From Mycobacterium colombiense (GTDB taxonomy: Bacteria; Actinomycetota; Actinomycetes; Mycobacteriales; Mycobacteriaceae), in NCBI RefSeq assembly GCF_001665835.1, contig NZ_LZSX01000088.1, forward strand, positions 1 to 64,000: a DNA stretch of 64,000 bases. Direction: 5' to 3'. How positions within the stretch are numbered: the first letter of the stretch is position 1; each line of letters starts with the position of its first letter. Below the pieces are notes generated by a model that was not told where the DNA came from, did no database searches, and saw only the letters and a list, made by a program, of their open reading frames with translations. The translations under genes and the position numbers were made by a program. Below are positions 24,814-33,193 of this stretch, piece by piece.

Positions 24814-25995
24814 ATGAAGGCTGTCACGTGGCACGGCAAGCGCGATGTACGGGTGGAATCGGTGCCCGATCCCAAGATCGAGCAGCCAACCGATGCCATC
24901 ATCGAGGTCACCTCGACCAACATCTGCGGATCCGACCTGCACCTGTACGAAATTCTCGGAGCATTCATGAAGACCGGGGACATCCTCGGCCACGAACCCA
25001 TGGGCATCGTGCGGGAGGTCGGCAGCGAGACGGGTGACCTGAGGGTGGGGGACCGGGTTGTCATCCCGTTCCAAATCTCCTGCGGCAGTTGCCACATGTG
25101 CAGCGAGAAGCTCTACACCCAATGCGAGACCACCCAGGTGCGCGAGCAGGGCATGGGAGCGTCGTTGTTCGGTTATTCGGAGCTCTACGGCTCAGTCCCC
25201 GGCGGACAAGCCGAGCTGCTTCGCGTCCCGCAGGCGCAGTTCACTCACATCAAAGTCCCTGTGGGGCCTCCGGATTCGCGGTTCGTCTATCTGTCGGATG
25301 TGCTGCCCACGGCGTGGCAGGCGGTCGATTACGCGAATATCTTGGAAGGTGGCTCGGTCACCGTGCTCGGGTTGGGTCCCATCGGGGACATGGCAGCGCG
25401 GATCGCCGATCACCTGGGCTACCGCGTCATCGCCGTCGACCTGGTGCCCGAGCGGCTGGGCCGCGCGGCGAAACGCGGTATCCACACCATCGATTTGGGC
25501 CGGCTGGACTCCTCCCTCGGTGATGCGATCCGCGACCTGACCGACGGCCGGGGAACCGACTCGGTCATCGAGGCGGTAGGCATGGAGGCGCACGGGTCGC
25601 CGGCGGCCAAACTGGCGCAACAGGCTGCCGGGCTGCTGCCCGACGCGCTCGGCAAACGGGTCATGCAAACCGCCGGCGTGGACCGACTGTCCGCCCTGTA
25701 CTCCGCCATCGACATCGTGCGGCGCGGCGGAACGATCTCACTGATCGGCGTGTACGGCGGCATGGCCGACCCGCTGCCGATGCTCACCCTGTTCGACAAG
25801 CAGGTGACCCTGCGGATGGGACAGGCCAACGTGAAGCGCTGGGTGGGCGACATCATGCCGCTGCTGACCGATGAGGACCCGCTCGGCGTCGACAGCTTCG
25901 CCACCCACGTGCTGCCACTGGATGAGGCCCCGCACGCCTACGACATTTTCCAGAAGAAGCAGGACGGTGCGGTCAAGGTCATACTCAAGCCGTGA
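24814..25995 (+). CDS. zinc-dependent alcohol dehydrogenase (glutathione-independent FDH-like group)
   Basis: 393 aa MDR-family enzyme. Catalytic zinc ligands Cys38 in NICGSD and His60-Glu61 in ILGHEPMG; structural zinc cysteines 90, 93, 96 and 104; Rossmann motif VLGLGPIGDMAAR. The long insert and the C-terminal IDIVRRGGTISLIGVYGGMA place it with the formaldehyde-dehydrogenase-like group often seen in actinobacterial stress loci. Start MKAVTWHGKRDVRVE is the family start and is positioned by the SigF promoter. A modest hairpin follows at 26024. Confidence 0.9.
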   Translation: MKAVTWHGKRDVRVESVPDPKIEQPTDAIIEVTSTNICGSDLHLYEILGAFMKTGDILGHEPMGIVREVGSETGDLRVGDRVVIPFQISCGSCHMCSEKLYTQCETTQVREQGMGASLFGYSELYGSVPGGQAELLRVPQAQFTHIKVPVGPPDSRFVYLSDVLPTAWQAVDYANILEGGSVTVLGLGPIGDMAARIADHLGYRVIAVDLVPERLGRAAKRGIHTIDLGRLDSSLGDAIRDLTDGRGTDSVIEAVGMEAHGSPAAKLAQQAAGLLPDALGKRVMQTAGVDRLSALYSAIDIVRRGGTISLIGVYGGMADPLPMLTLFDKQVTLRMGQANVKRWVGDIMPLLTDEDPLGVDSFATHVLPLDEAPHAYDIFQKKQDGAVKVILKP

Positions 25996-26023
25996 TCGGC
26001 TATGCCCCAAAGCTTTCCGGTTA

Positions 26024-26041
26024 GCCCCGGCAACACGGGGC
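26024..26041 (+). terminator. hairpin after the alcohol dehydrogenase gene
   Basis: GCCCCG-GCAACA-CGGGGC: a perfect 6-bp GC stem 28 bases after the stop and just before the glgX promoter. No T-run. Confidence 0.45.
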
Positions 26042-26051
26042 GCGGCGCACA

Positions 26052-26077
26052 GTTTGACGGCTGTGTAGGCAGGGTAT
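26052..26077 (+). promoter_or_regulatory. SigF promoter, consensus, for glgX
   Basis: GTTT-N16-GGGTAT, a full consensus match. The -10 ends 10 bases before ATG 26088, giving a near-leaderless mRNA. Confidence 0.78.
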
Positions 26078-26087
26078 TGAAAGCGCC

Positions 26088-28238
26088 ATGACCACCGCAG
26101 ACGCTCTGGCTCCCACGCCCACCGGAGAGGTGTGGCCGGGCAGGGCCTACCCGCTGGGTTCGACCTACGACGGCGCGGGCACCAATTTCGCCGTGTTCAG
26201 CGAGGTGGCCGAGCGGGTGGAATTGTGCCTGTTCGACGCCGAGGGTGCCGAGAGCCGCGTGACGCTGCCGGAGATCGACGGCTTCATCTGGCACGCGTAC
26301 ATCCCCAACATCGAACCGGGCCAGCGCTACGGCTACCGCGTGCACGGTCCCTACGACCCGGGCGCGGGGCAGCGCTGCAACCCCAACAAGCTGCTGGTCG
26401 ACCCGTATTCGAAAGCCATCGACGGCTCGTTCGAGTGGAACCAGTCGTTGTTCAGCTACAACTTCGGGGACCCCGACAGCCGCAACGACGAGGACTCGGC
26501 CGCCAGCATGCCCAAATCGGTGGTGATCAGTCCCTACTTCGACTGGGGCAACGACCGGCCGCCGGACCGTCATTACGCCGACACCGTGGTCTACGAGGCA
26601 CACGTCAAGGGCCTGACCCAGACCCATCCGGATATCCCCGAGCAGCTGCGTGGCACCTACGCCGCGGTGGCGCACCCGGTGATCATCGAGCACCTCAAGA
26701 GCCTCGGCGTCACGGCCATCGAACTGATGCCGGTGCATCACTTCGCCAACGATTCCACCCTTGTCGACAAGGGGCTGTCGAACTACTGGGGCTACAACAC
26801 GATTGGCTTCTTCGCGCCCGACTTCAAGTACTCCAGCGCCACCACCCCGGGCGGGCAGGTGCAGGAGTTCAAGGCCATGGTGCGCTCGCTGCACGAAGCG
26901 GACATCGAGGTCATCCTCGACGTGGTCTACAACCACACGGCGGAGGGCAACCACCTGGGCCCGACCCTGTCGATGCGCGGCATCGACAACGCCGCCTACT
27001 ACCGGCTGGTCGAAGACGACAAGCAGTACTACATGGACTACACCGGCACCGGCAACAGCCTGAACGTCGGACACCCGCACGCGCTGCAGCTGATCATGGA
27101 CTCGCTGCGCTACTGGGTGACCGAGATGCACGTCGACGGCTTCCGTTTCGACCTGGCCTCGACGCTGGCCCGTGAGTTCTACGACGTCGACCGGTTGGCG
27201 ACGTTTTTTGAACTCGTGCAACAGGATCCGACGGTCAGCCAGGTCAAGCTCATCGCCGAACCGTGGGACGTCGGGCCGGGCGGGTATCAGGTGGGCAACT
27301 TCCCGCCGCAGTGGACCGAGTGGAATGGGAAATACCGCGATACCGTCCGCGACTTCTGGCGTGGCGAGCCCGCCACCCTCGACGAGTTCGCCTATCGGCT
27401 CTCCGGATCGGCCGATCTCTACGAGCACACCGCGCGGCGGCCGGTGGCGTCGATCAACTTTGTCATCGCCCACGACGGGTTCACCTTGCGCGATTTGGTG
27501 TCCTACAACGAAAAGCACAACGAGGCCAACGGCGAGGACAACAACGACGGCGAAAGCCACAACCGGTCCTGGAACTGCGGCGTGGAGGGGCCCACCGACG
27601 ACGAGGAAGTCAACGCGCTGCGCGCCCGACAGCAGCGCAACTTCCTGACCACGCTGCTGTTGTCCCAGGGCGTGCCGATGCTCTGTCACGGCGACGAACT
27701 CGGGCGCACCCAGAACGGCAACAACAACGGCTACTGCCAGGACAACGAGCTCACCTGGATCGACTGGTCCACCGCCGACGCCGGATTGCTGGAATTCACC
27801 CGGACGGTCTCGGCGCTGCGCGCCGAGCATCCGGTGTTCCGCAGGCGGCGGTTCTTCTCCGGAAAGCCGGTGGGCCGCCGCGGGCAGGACGGCCTGCCGG
27901 ACATTTCCTGGTTCACCCCGGAGGGCACCGAGATGACCGACGAGGACTGGGGCGCCAGCTTTGCCAAGTCCGTCGCCGTGTTCCTCAATGGCCACGGCAT
28001 CCCCGGCCGCGACGCACGCGGCCAGCGGGTGCTGGACGACTCATTCCTGTTGTGCTTCAACGCCCACTACGAGCCGATCGAATTCACCCTGCCGCCAAAG
28101 GAATTCGGTGCCGCCTGGCAGGTTATGGTGTACACCGGGCCCGAAGAGACGACACCCGCCGACGAGGTGCCCGGCGGGGGCGGGCTCAACGTGGAAGCGC
28201 ACACCGCCGTGGTGCTGCGGGCCCTCCCCTCGGACTAG
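26088..28238 (+). CDS. glgX: glycogen debranching enzyme GlgX
   Basis: 716 aa GH13 isoamylase-type enzyme. An N-terminal CBM48-like domain (YPLGSTYDGAGTNFAVFS) is followed by a (beta/alpha)8 barrel with nucleophile Asp355 in DGFRFDLAS, acid Glu391 in LIAEPWDVG and Asp463 in VIAHDGFTL; NGYCQDNELTWIDW is typical of GlgX. It cleaves alpha-1,6 branches of phosphorylase-trimmed glycogen. It is not next to treY/treZ here, so it is probably a stand-alone copy used in glycogen turnover during stress, as its consensus SigF promoter suggests. Length is normal for the family. Confidence 0.93.
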   Translation: MTTADALAPTPTGEVWPGRAYPLGSTYDGAGTNFAVFSEVAERVELCLFDAEGAESRVTLPEIDGFIWHAYIPNIEPGQRYGYRVHGPYDPGAGQRCNPNKLLVDPYSKAIDGSFEWNQSLFSYNFGDPDSRNDEDSAASMPKSVVISPYFDWGNDRPPDRHYADTVVYEAHVKGLTQTHPDIPEQLRGTYAAVAHPVIIEHLKSLGVTAIELMPVHHFANDSTLVDKGLSNYWGYNTIGFFAPDFKYSSATTPGGQVQEFKAMVRSLHEADIEVILDVVYNHTAEGNHLGPTLSMRGIDNAAYYRLVEDDKQYYMDYTGTGNSLNVGHPHALQLIMDSLRYWVTEMHVDGFRFDLASTLAREFYDVDRLATFFELVQQDPTVSQVKLIAEPWDVGPGGYQVGNFPPQWTEWNGKYRDTVRDFWRGEPATLDEFAYRLSGSADLYEHTARRPVASINFVIAHDGFTLRDLVSYNEKHNEANGEDNNDGESHNRSWNCGVEGPTDDEEVNALRARQQRNFLTTLLLSQGVPMLCHGDELGRTQNGNNNGYCQDNELTWIDWSTADAGLLEFTRTVSALRAEHPVFRRRRFFSGKPVGRRGQDGLPDISWFTPEGTEMTDEDWGASFAKSVAVFLNGHGIPGRDARGQRVLDDSFLLCFNAHYEPIEFTLPPKEFGAAWQVMVYTGPEETTPADEVPGGGGLNVEAHTAVVLRALPSD

Positions 28239-28418
28239 CCTTTCGCGACACCCCATAGCCGCGTCCCGTGGCCGCATCGCCCCGTTTCTGCGGATCGAGC
28301 GGATTCCTCGCGCCGAATAGGCGACATCGGTTAACTTTTTGCGCACAGTATTGTTGCCGCGTTGATGCCGCCGGCGCCGCGGCCGCGCCCCGACCGCCGG
28401 GAAGGAAAGGGACAACCG

Positions 28419-30173
28419 ATGGACAGGCCCGGCCCCGGCGCGAGCCTGGAATCGGCGATGGAGCGCTCGGGGCGGACCGCCGCGGTGGTGGTGCTCGTCG
28501 TCGCCGCCGTGACCTGGGTGGGCTGGGCGACCGGGGTCGACGGGCTGACGCGGATCTTCCCGAGTTGGCCACCGATGACGCCATGGACGGCCCTGTGGCT
28601 GGCCGCGTTGGGCGCCGGGATTTTGGCGCAGTCGGGCCACCCGACGCCCACCCGCGTTTGGGTCGGGCGTGCCCTGGCGGTCCTGGTGGGCGTGATGGCC
28701 GTCATCATCCTGCTCGAATACACGCCCGTCGGGTCGCTCGGCGTCGACCAGGTGTTGTTCGGGGAAGCGGTGCGCGGAAAACAGACATCATGGCCGGGTC
28801 GCCCCAGCCCGCAGACGGCGGCGCCGGTCCTGTTGCTGGCCGCCGTGGTAGCGCTCGTCCGGGTGGACCGCGGGACCCGGGTGGTCTGGCCCGCGTGCCT
28901 GGCGGGCAGTGGGGCCATGCCGTTCGTCACGCTCGGGGCTTACCTGTTCGACGCGTTGGCGCTCGTGGGCGTCTCGCCCTCCACCGGCCAGGCACTCTCG
29001 ACGGCGTCGGCTCTGCTGTTGCTGATTGCGGCGGCGTCGCTGGCGCGCCCCGATCGGTTTCCGCTCGCGTGGCTGTTAGCCCGACCCGACCGGCGGTCAC
29101 TGGTGCGATTGGTCGGTATCCTCGCCGGCTTTCCGCTGCTCGTAGCCCTGGCGAGATCAATTTTCCTGCAGCTCGGCCTCGGTGAGCATGCCGAGTGGAC
29201 GTTCTCGATACTGTTTGGGACCGCGGTCGTGGGCGTGGTCACGTTCTATTTCAGCCAGCGAGAGCAGCAGCTGCTGATCGCGAAGGAACTGGCCAGCGCC
29301 CAGCGCGCCGAGGCCGAGATGCGGTATCGCATTCTCGCCGATAACGCCGTCGACATCATCGTTCACCTCCGCGAGGGCGAGGTTGTGTGGGTTTCGCCAT
29401 CTGCGGAAGCTGCGTTGGGCGGGTCGCTTGAGCAATGGACCCGCTCGGGTCTCGCCCGTCGCATCCATCCCGAGGATCGCGACAAACTCGTCGCCGCCGT
29501 CCGCAGGATCGTTGGCGGCGAACAGGTTCTCCAACGGTTCAGGGTGTGTTCGGTCGACGGCGATTACCACTGGGTCGACGGTCACGGCAAGCCCTACACC
29601 GACGCCGCGGGCAACACCGATGGGCTGATCGCGGCGCTACGCGTGGTCGACGATCAGGTCGAAGCGGAACAGCGGCTGGAACGGTTGGCGCGATTCGACA
29701 CCCTGACCGGGCTGGTGAACCGGGCCGAGGCGCTCAGCCGGCTCGAGTGCGCGCTGGGCGAACCGCAACCCGCCGGGACACACGTCGGTGTCCTGTTCTG
29801 CGACGTCGACCACTTCAAGGCGATCAACGACACGTGGGGGCACGGCATGGGGGACTTCGTGCTCGCGACGCTTGCCGCACGTATCCGGGCGAGCGTTCGC
29901 CGCGGGGACACGGTGGGGCGGACGGGCGGCGACGAAATGCTGGTGCTGTTACCCGGGGTCCGCAGCAGCGCCGAGCTCGCCCAGATCGCCGAAAAGATCC
30001 GCTCTCGCGTCGCCGAGCCGATTCACTTGTCCGGCAACATGATTCGCGCGACCTTGAGCATCGGCGCCACGCTTGCGCGCTCCGCCGAGTCCGTCGACAC
30101 CGTCACGGCGCGAGCGGACGAGGCCATGTACCGAGCCAAGTCGGGCGAGCGGAATACCGTCGTTCCGAATTAA
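28419..30173 (+). CDS. membrane PAS-GGDEF protein (diguanylate cyclase-like)
   Basis: 584 aa. The N-terminal half has about eight membrane helices (residues ~18-290), then a linker helix, a PAS domain (~300-420: YRILADNAVDIIVHLREGEV) and a GGDEF domain (~425-584: FDTLTGLVNRAEALSRLECA, FCDVDHFKAINDTWGHGMGD). The signature is GGDEM instead of GGDEF, with the catalytic GGDE kept, and an inhibitory RxxD site (RRGD) sits exactly five residues before it. It should make c-di-GMP with feedback control. ATG at 28419 has GGAAAGGG upstream. No EAL domain is present. Confidence 0.87.
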   Translation: MDRPGPGASLESAMERSGRTAAVVVLVVAAVTWVGWATGVDGLTRIFPSWPPMTPWTALWLAALGAGILAQSGHPTPTRVWVGRALAVLVGVMAVIILLEYTPVGSLGVDQVLFGEAVRGKQTSWPGRPSPQTAAPVLLLAAVVALVRVDRGTRVVWPACLAGSGAMPFVTLGAYLFDALALVGVSPSTGQALSTASALLLLIAAASLARPDRFPLAWLLARPDRRSLVRLVGILAGFPLLVALARSIFLQLGLGEHAEWTFSILFGTAVVGVVTFYFSQREQQLLIAKELASAQRAEAEMRYRILADNAVDIIVHLREGEVVWVSPSAEAALGGSLEQWTRSGLARRIHPEDRDKLVAAVRRIVGGEQVLQRFRVCSVDGDYHWVDGHGKPYTDAAGNTDGLIAALRVVDDQVEAEQRLERLARFDTLTGLVNRAEALSRLECALGEPQPAGTHVGVLFCDVDHFKAINDTWGHGMGDFVLATLAARIRASVRRGDTVGRTGGDEMLVLLPGVRSSAELAQIAEKIRSRVAEPIHLSGNMIRATLSIGATLARSAESVDTVTARADEAMYRAKSGERNTVVPN

Positions 30174-30255
30174 GCGGCCGACTGATCTCACCACGCGACG
30201 CGTCCATCCGGTAGGTTTCTCGCGACAGCGTCTTGCGTTACAAGAGAGGGCGAAA

Positions 30256-31035
30256 ATGTCAAGGACAGTGGTGGTCGGTGCCTCGAGCGGGTTGGGGCGT
30301 TGCATAGGTGTCGGTCTTGCGAAGCGCGGTGATCAGGTCGCGTTGTTGGCCCGGCGCCGGGAGCGCATCGAGGCCGCGGCCAAGGATGCCGGCGCGAACG
30401 CCATCGCGATCGAATGCGACGTCACCGACCAGGCTTCCTGCCGCTCGGCAATCGACCGTGCCGCCGAGGGGCTGGGCGGCATCGACAACATCGTCTACAC
30501 GCCCGCCGTCGGGCCGCTGGTCCGCATGGTGGACACCGACGCCGACACGTGGCGGCGCATCTTCGACACCAACGTCATCGGCGCGTCGCTGGTGACGGCG
30601 GCGGCGGTGCCGCACCTGACCGCGTCGGCCGGCAAGGCGGTGTACCTGTCCTCCGACGCCGGCACCTTCGGGCCGCCGTGGCCGGGGCTGGGCGCGTACG
30701 GCGTCAGCAAGGCCGCCCTGGAACGACTCGTGGAAGCGTGGCGGGCCGAACACTCCGACATCGGCTTCACCAACCTGATCGTCGGGGAGTGCGCGGGAGG
30801 TGAAGGCGACGGCCAGACAGGCATGAACGAGGGCTGGGACATGGACCTCGCGATGAAGGCGGTCCCGCTGTGGTCGTCGCGCGGCTGCATGCCCGGCAAG
30901 CTGATGCCCGTCGAAGACCTCATCGACGTCGTGCACACCATCCTGCGCACCAACGCCTCGACGTCGATGCCGCTGGTGGTGGCGCGCGGTGCGCCGGCCA
31001 GCCCCGCCGCGTTCGCCGAGGCCAACCAGTCTTAA
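30256..31035 (+). CDS. SDR family oxidoreductase
   Basis: 259 aa. Cofactor loop VGASSGLG (7-14), acidic DVT at 55-57 and YGVSK with Tyr148 and Lys152. The usual NNAG is replaced by YTPAVG and the serine near 132 is kept, so it is an atypical but probably functional SDR. Substrate unknown. Start ATG follows GAGAGGGCGAAA. Its TAA stop overlaps the TAA stop of the aldo/keto reductase gene on the other strand (TTAA), so the two transcripts must run into each other. Confidence 0.85.
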   Translation: MSRTVVVGASSGLGRCIGVGLAKRGDQVALLARRRERIEAAAKDAGANAIAIECDVTDQASCRSAIDRAAEGLGGIDNIVYTPAVGPLVRMVDTDADTWRRIFDTNVIGASLVTAAAVPHLTASAGKAVYLSSDAGTFGPPWPGLGAYGVSKAALERLVEAWRAEHSDIGFTNLIVGECAGGEGDGQTGMNEGWDMDLAMKAVPLWSSRGCMPGKLMPVEDLIDVVHTILRTNASTSMPLVVARGAPASPAAFAEANQS

Positions 31036-32003
31036 GGGCGGCCGAGCTTCTCCTTGACCAGATCGGTGAGGAAGCGCGCCGCCGAAGTGGGCCGGAAGGC
31101 CAGGGCCGCCTCGGTGAGCGCGTCACGCGATGCGGTGGGCAGTTCGATGTCGGCGGCGGCGACGTTGAACTCGAGCTGCTCGACGCTGGACGCGCCGGGA
31201 ATGGCGACCACGCTCGGGTAGCTGATCAGCCAGGCCAGCGCCACCTGTGCCGGCTTGGCGTCGACGTCCTTCGCGACGTCGCGCAACAGTTGCAGCAGCG
31301 GCTCGACGCGGCGCAGGTTCTCCGTGCCGAACAGCGAGTTCACCGCGCGGACGCCGCCCGGACGGTTGTCAACGCCGTACTTGCCGCCCAGCAGCCCCTG
31401 TTCCAGCGGGCTGTAGGCGATCACGATGCGGTTCTCCCGCTCGGCGAACGGCACCAGGTTCTTCAGCGCCTTCGGGTAGGCGAGCGAGAAGTGCACCTGG
31501 TTGCTGATCACCGGCCGGCCGAGTGCGGCGTCGGCCTTCTGCCACCGCTGAAGCGAATAGTTCGAGACGCCGGCCGCGCCGATCTTGCCGCTGTCGAGCA
31601 GGTCGCGCATGCCCGGCATGATCACCGAATCGGGAAACACCGGGTTGGGCTGGTGAATCTGGTACAGCGGGATGCGGTCCAGGCCCAGCCGCTGCGCGCT
31701 GGCGCGGGCGCGCTGCTTGACCACTGCGGGGAAGGGGGCGACCGGCATGATCTTGCTGGCCACCGCGACGTCGGCGCGCTCATCGCCGAGAGCCTCGCCC
31801 AGGATCCGCTCGCTCTTGCCCAGGCCGTAGACCTCGGCGGTGTCGAACAGCGTCACCCCCAGGGCGCGGGCGCGGCGCACGATGTCGCCCGCGGCGCCGG
31901 CGGCGTAGCTGTCCCCGTAACCCCACTCGCGTGAACCGAACTGCCAGGTGCCCAGGCCGATTCGGCTGACCCGGCCGACCCCGTCGACGTCGACGAATTT
32001 CAT
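31032..32003 (-). CDS. aldo/keto reductase
   Basis: 323 aa NADPH-dependent TIM-barrel enzyme. Catalytic tetrad Asp54, Tyr59 (LFDTAEVYG), Lys84 (VASK) and His117 (YQIHQPN); C-terminal NADP site IPGASSVEQLEFN. It resembles the mycobacterial AKR Rv2298 group. It reduces aldehydes or ketones; the physiological substrate is unknown. The start ATG is followed by KFVDVDGVGRVSRIGLGTW. Two copies of a short repeat precede the next gene upstream. Confidence 0.9.
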   Translation of the reverse strand: MKFVDVDGVGRVSRIGLGTWQFGSREWGYGDSYAAGAAGDIVRRARALGVTLFDTAEVYGLGKSERILGEALGDERADVAVASKIMPVAPFPAVVKQRARASAQRLGLDRIPLYQIHQPNPVFPDSVIMPGMRDLLDSGKIGAAGVSNYSLQRWQKADAALGRPVISNQVHFSLAYPKALKNLVPFAERENRIVIAYSPLEQGLLGGKYGVDNRPGGVRAVNSLFGTENLRRVEPLLQLLRDVAKDVDAKPAQVALAWLISYPSVVAIPGASSVEQLEFNVAAADIELPTASRDALTEAALAFRPTSAARFLTDLVKEKLGRP

Positions 32004-32020
32004 GGGCTCAGCCTAGTGGT

Positions 32021-32098
32021 GATCGCAAGGGCGGCGGAGCCGGTCGCAGCGGGTCGTCACGCAGGAGGCACGTGGCGATCGCAAGGGCGGCGGAGCCG
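32021..32098. repeat. 22-bp direct repeat pair in the AKR/sensor-protein gap
   Basis: The same 22-mer (start GATCGCAAGGGCGGCGGAGC) occurs at 32021-32042 and 32077-32098, 56 bases apart. GATCGCAAGGGCGGCGGAGCC-like strings are frequent between genes in mycobacteria of this group, so this is probably a dispersed intergenic element. Confidence 0.7.
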
Positions 32099-32099
32099 C

Positions 32100-33122
32100 T
32101 CAGCCGGGGATCTTGCCCAGGATGTAGTTGGCGATGCTGACCGCCGCCGCGCGGGGCGGCGCGCTGTCCGTGGTGCCGCTGGCGGACACGTTCAGGTCGA
32201 TGACGACGTTCGCCTTGGCCGCGATCGCCCGTGCCGAGCGCACCTGGATGCCCTTGGGCGTCAGGTCCAGTGTGGTGATGCCGTTGCCGGCGTCGGCTGG
32301 CGCGCTCACCGACATCGGGATCGGCTGTCCGCCGGGAGCGCTCACGGTGACGGTTGAGCCGCCGCACTTGTGCCATCCCGACAGCAGGGTGCCGAGCTGC
32401 GCCTGGGCCGCGCCCGGATCGCGGAACGCCGCCACGCCCTGGATGACCTGCATGGACTTCATCATGCTGCGCGTGTCGGTGAATTCACCGGCGTGATATC
32501 CGGCCAGCGCCCCGGGGGTGTACGCGTCCGGGCTGCCGGCGGCGATGCTTTCCCAGCACTCCGGGCGGTCGATGCTGCCGTCATCCGGGGAGCGGCCGGG
32601 GCTGTTCCAGGTCGGGCCGACGTCGAGGTTCGCGTCGGCGGTGATGTTGCGCAGCGCGTCGAGCCCGGGCAGCAGGGTGGCGATGGTCTCCGGCGGGACG
32701 GTGGGCGGCGGCGGCCCGGCGGTGGAACTGGAGCCGGGGGAGGCCCGGTGCGCCGAGGTCGAACCGGCCAGCGTGGCCCAGCCGGCCAGCGCGACGACCG
32801 CCAACATGATGAAGATGTACGACAGCGTCACGCCCACCAGGGCACGGTCCCGGCCGAGTTCGCCAGTGCGGCGGATCTGCGCCAGCCCGAGATGTCCCAG
32901 AATCGCTCCCACGGGCGCGAACAGGAACGCGAAAACCAGCGACAGCGTCGCCATGGTGTTGACCGGCGGGCGGTAGGGCGCGGGTGCCGGCGGCGGCGTG
33001 AACGGCGGCGGCTGCGCGGCGGGCTGTTGCGTGGCGGGCGGTTCCGCCTCGGGCAGCGGGACGCGGCCGAGCGGGTCGTAGCTCAGCGGGTTTTGCCAAT
33101 ACGGATCCTGCGGGTTGGCCAC
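32100..33122 (-). CDS. DUF4190 membrane protein with PknH-like extracellular sensor domain
   Basis: 340 aa. A Pro/Gln-rich cytoplasmic start (~1-55), two membrane helices with the DUF4190 pattern (AFLFAPVGAILGHLGLAQIR and YIFIMLAVVALAGWATL), a Ser/Pro linker and an outer domain (~150-340) like the PknH C-terminal sensor, with PECWESIAAG and WHKCGG cysteines expected to form disulfides. It lacks a kinase domain, so it would bind a ligand at the cell wall without phosphorylating. M. tuberculosis has several such sensor-only proteins. Role unknown. Confidence 0.82.
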   Translation of the reverse strand: MANPQDPYWQNPLSYDPLGRVPLPEAEPPATQQPAAQPPPFTPPPAPAPYRPPVNTMATLSLVFAFLFAPVGAILGHLGLAQIRRTGELGRDRALVGVTLSYIFIMLAVVALAGWATLAGSTSAHRASPGSSSTAGPPPPTVPPETIATLLPGLDALRNITADANLDVGPTWNSPGRSPDDGSIDRPECWESIAAGSPDAYTPGALAGYHAGEFTDTRSMMKSMQVIQGVAAFRDPGAAQAQLGTLLSGWHKCGGSTVTVSAPGGQPIPMSVSAPADAGNGITTLDLTPKGIQVRSARAIAAKANVVIDLNVSASGTTDSAPPRAAAVSIANYILGKIPG

Positions 33123-33193
33123 CCCAGTGCCTCCTTACCGGCCGAACCTGCCCGAAATGTAGCCGACGAGGGCCCTCCCCTAAACCGGGACCG

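Noticed and set aside
25938..27995. Long open frame (685 codons) antisense to glgX
   Set aside because: Low-complexity Val/Gly/Arg/His composition without any family motif, lying entirely over a well-supported GH13 gene. High-GC antisense artefact.
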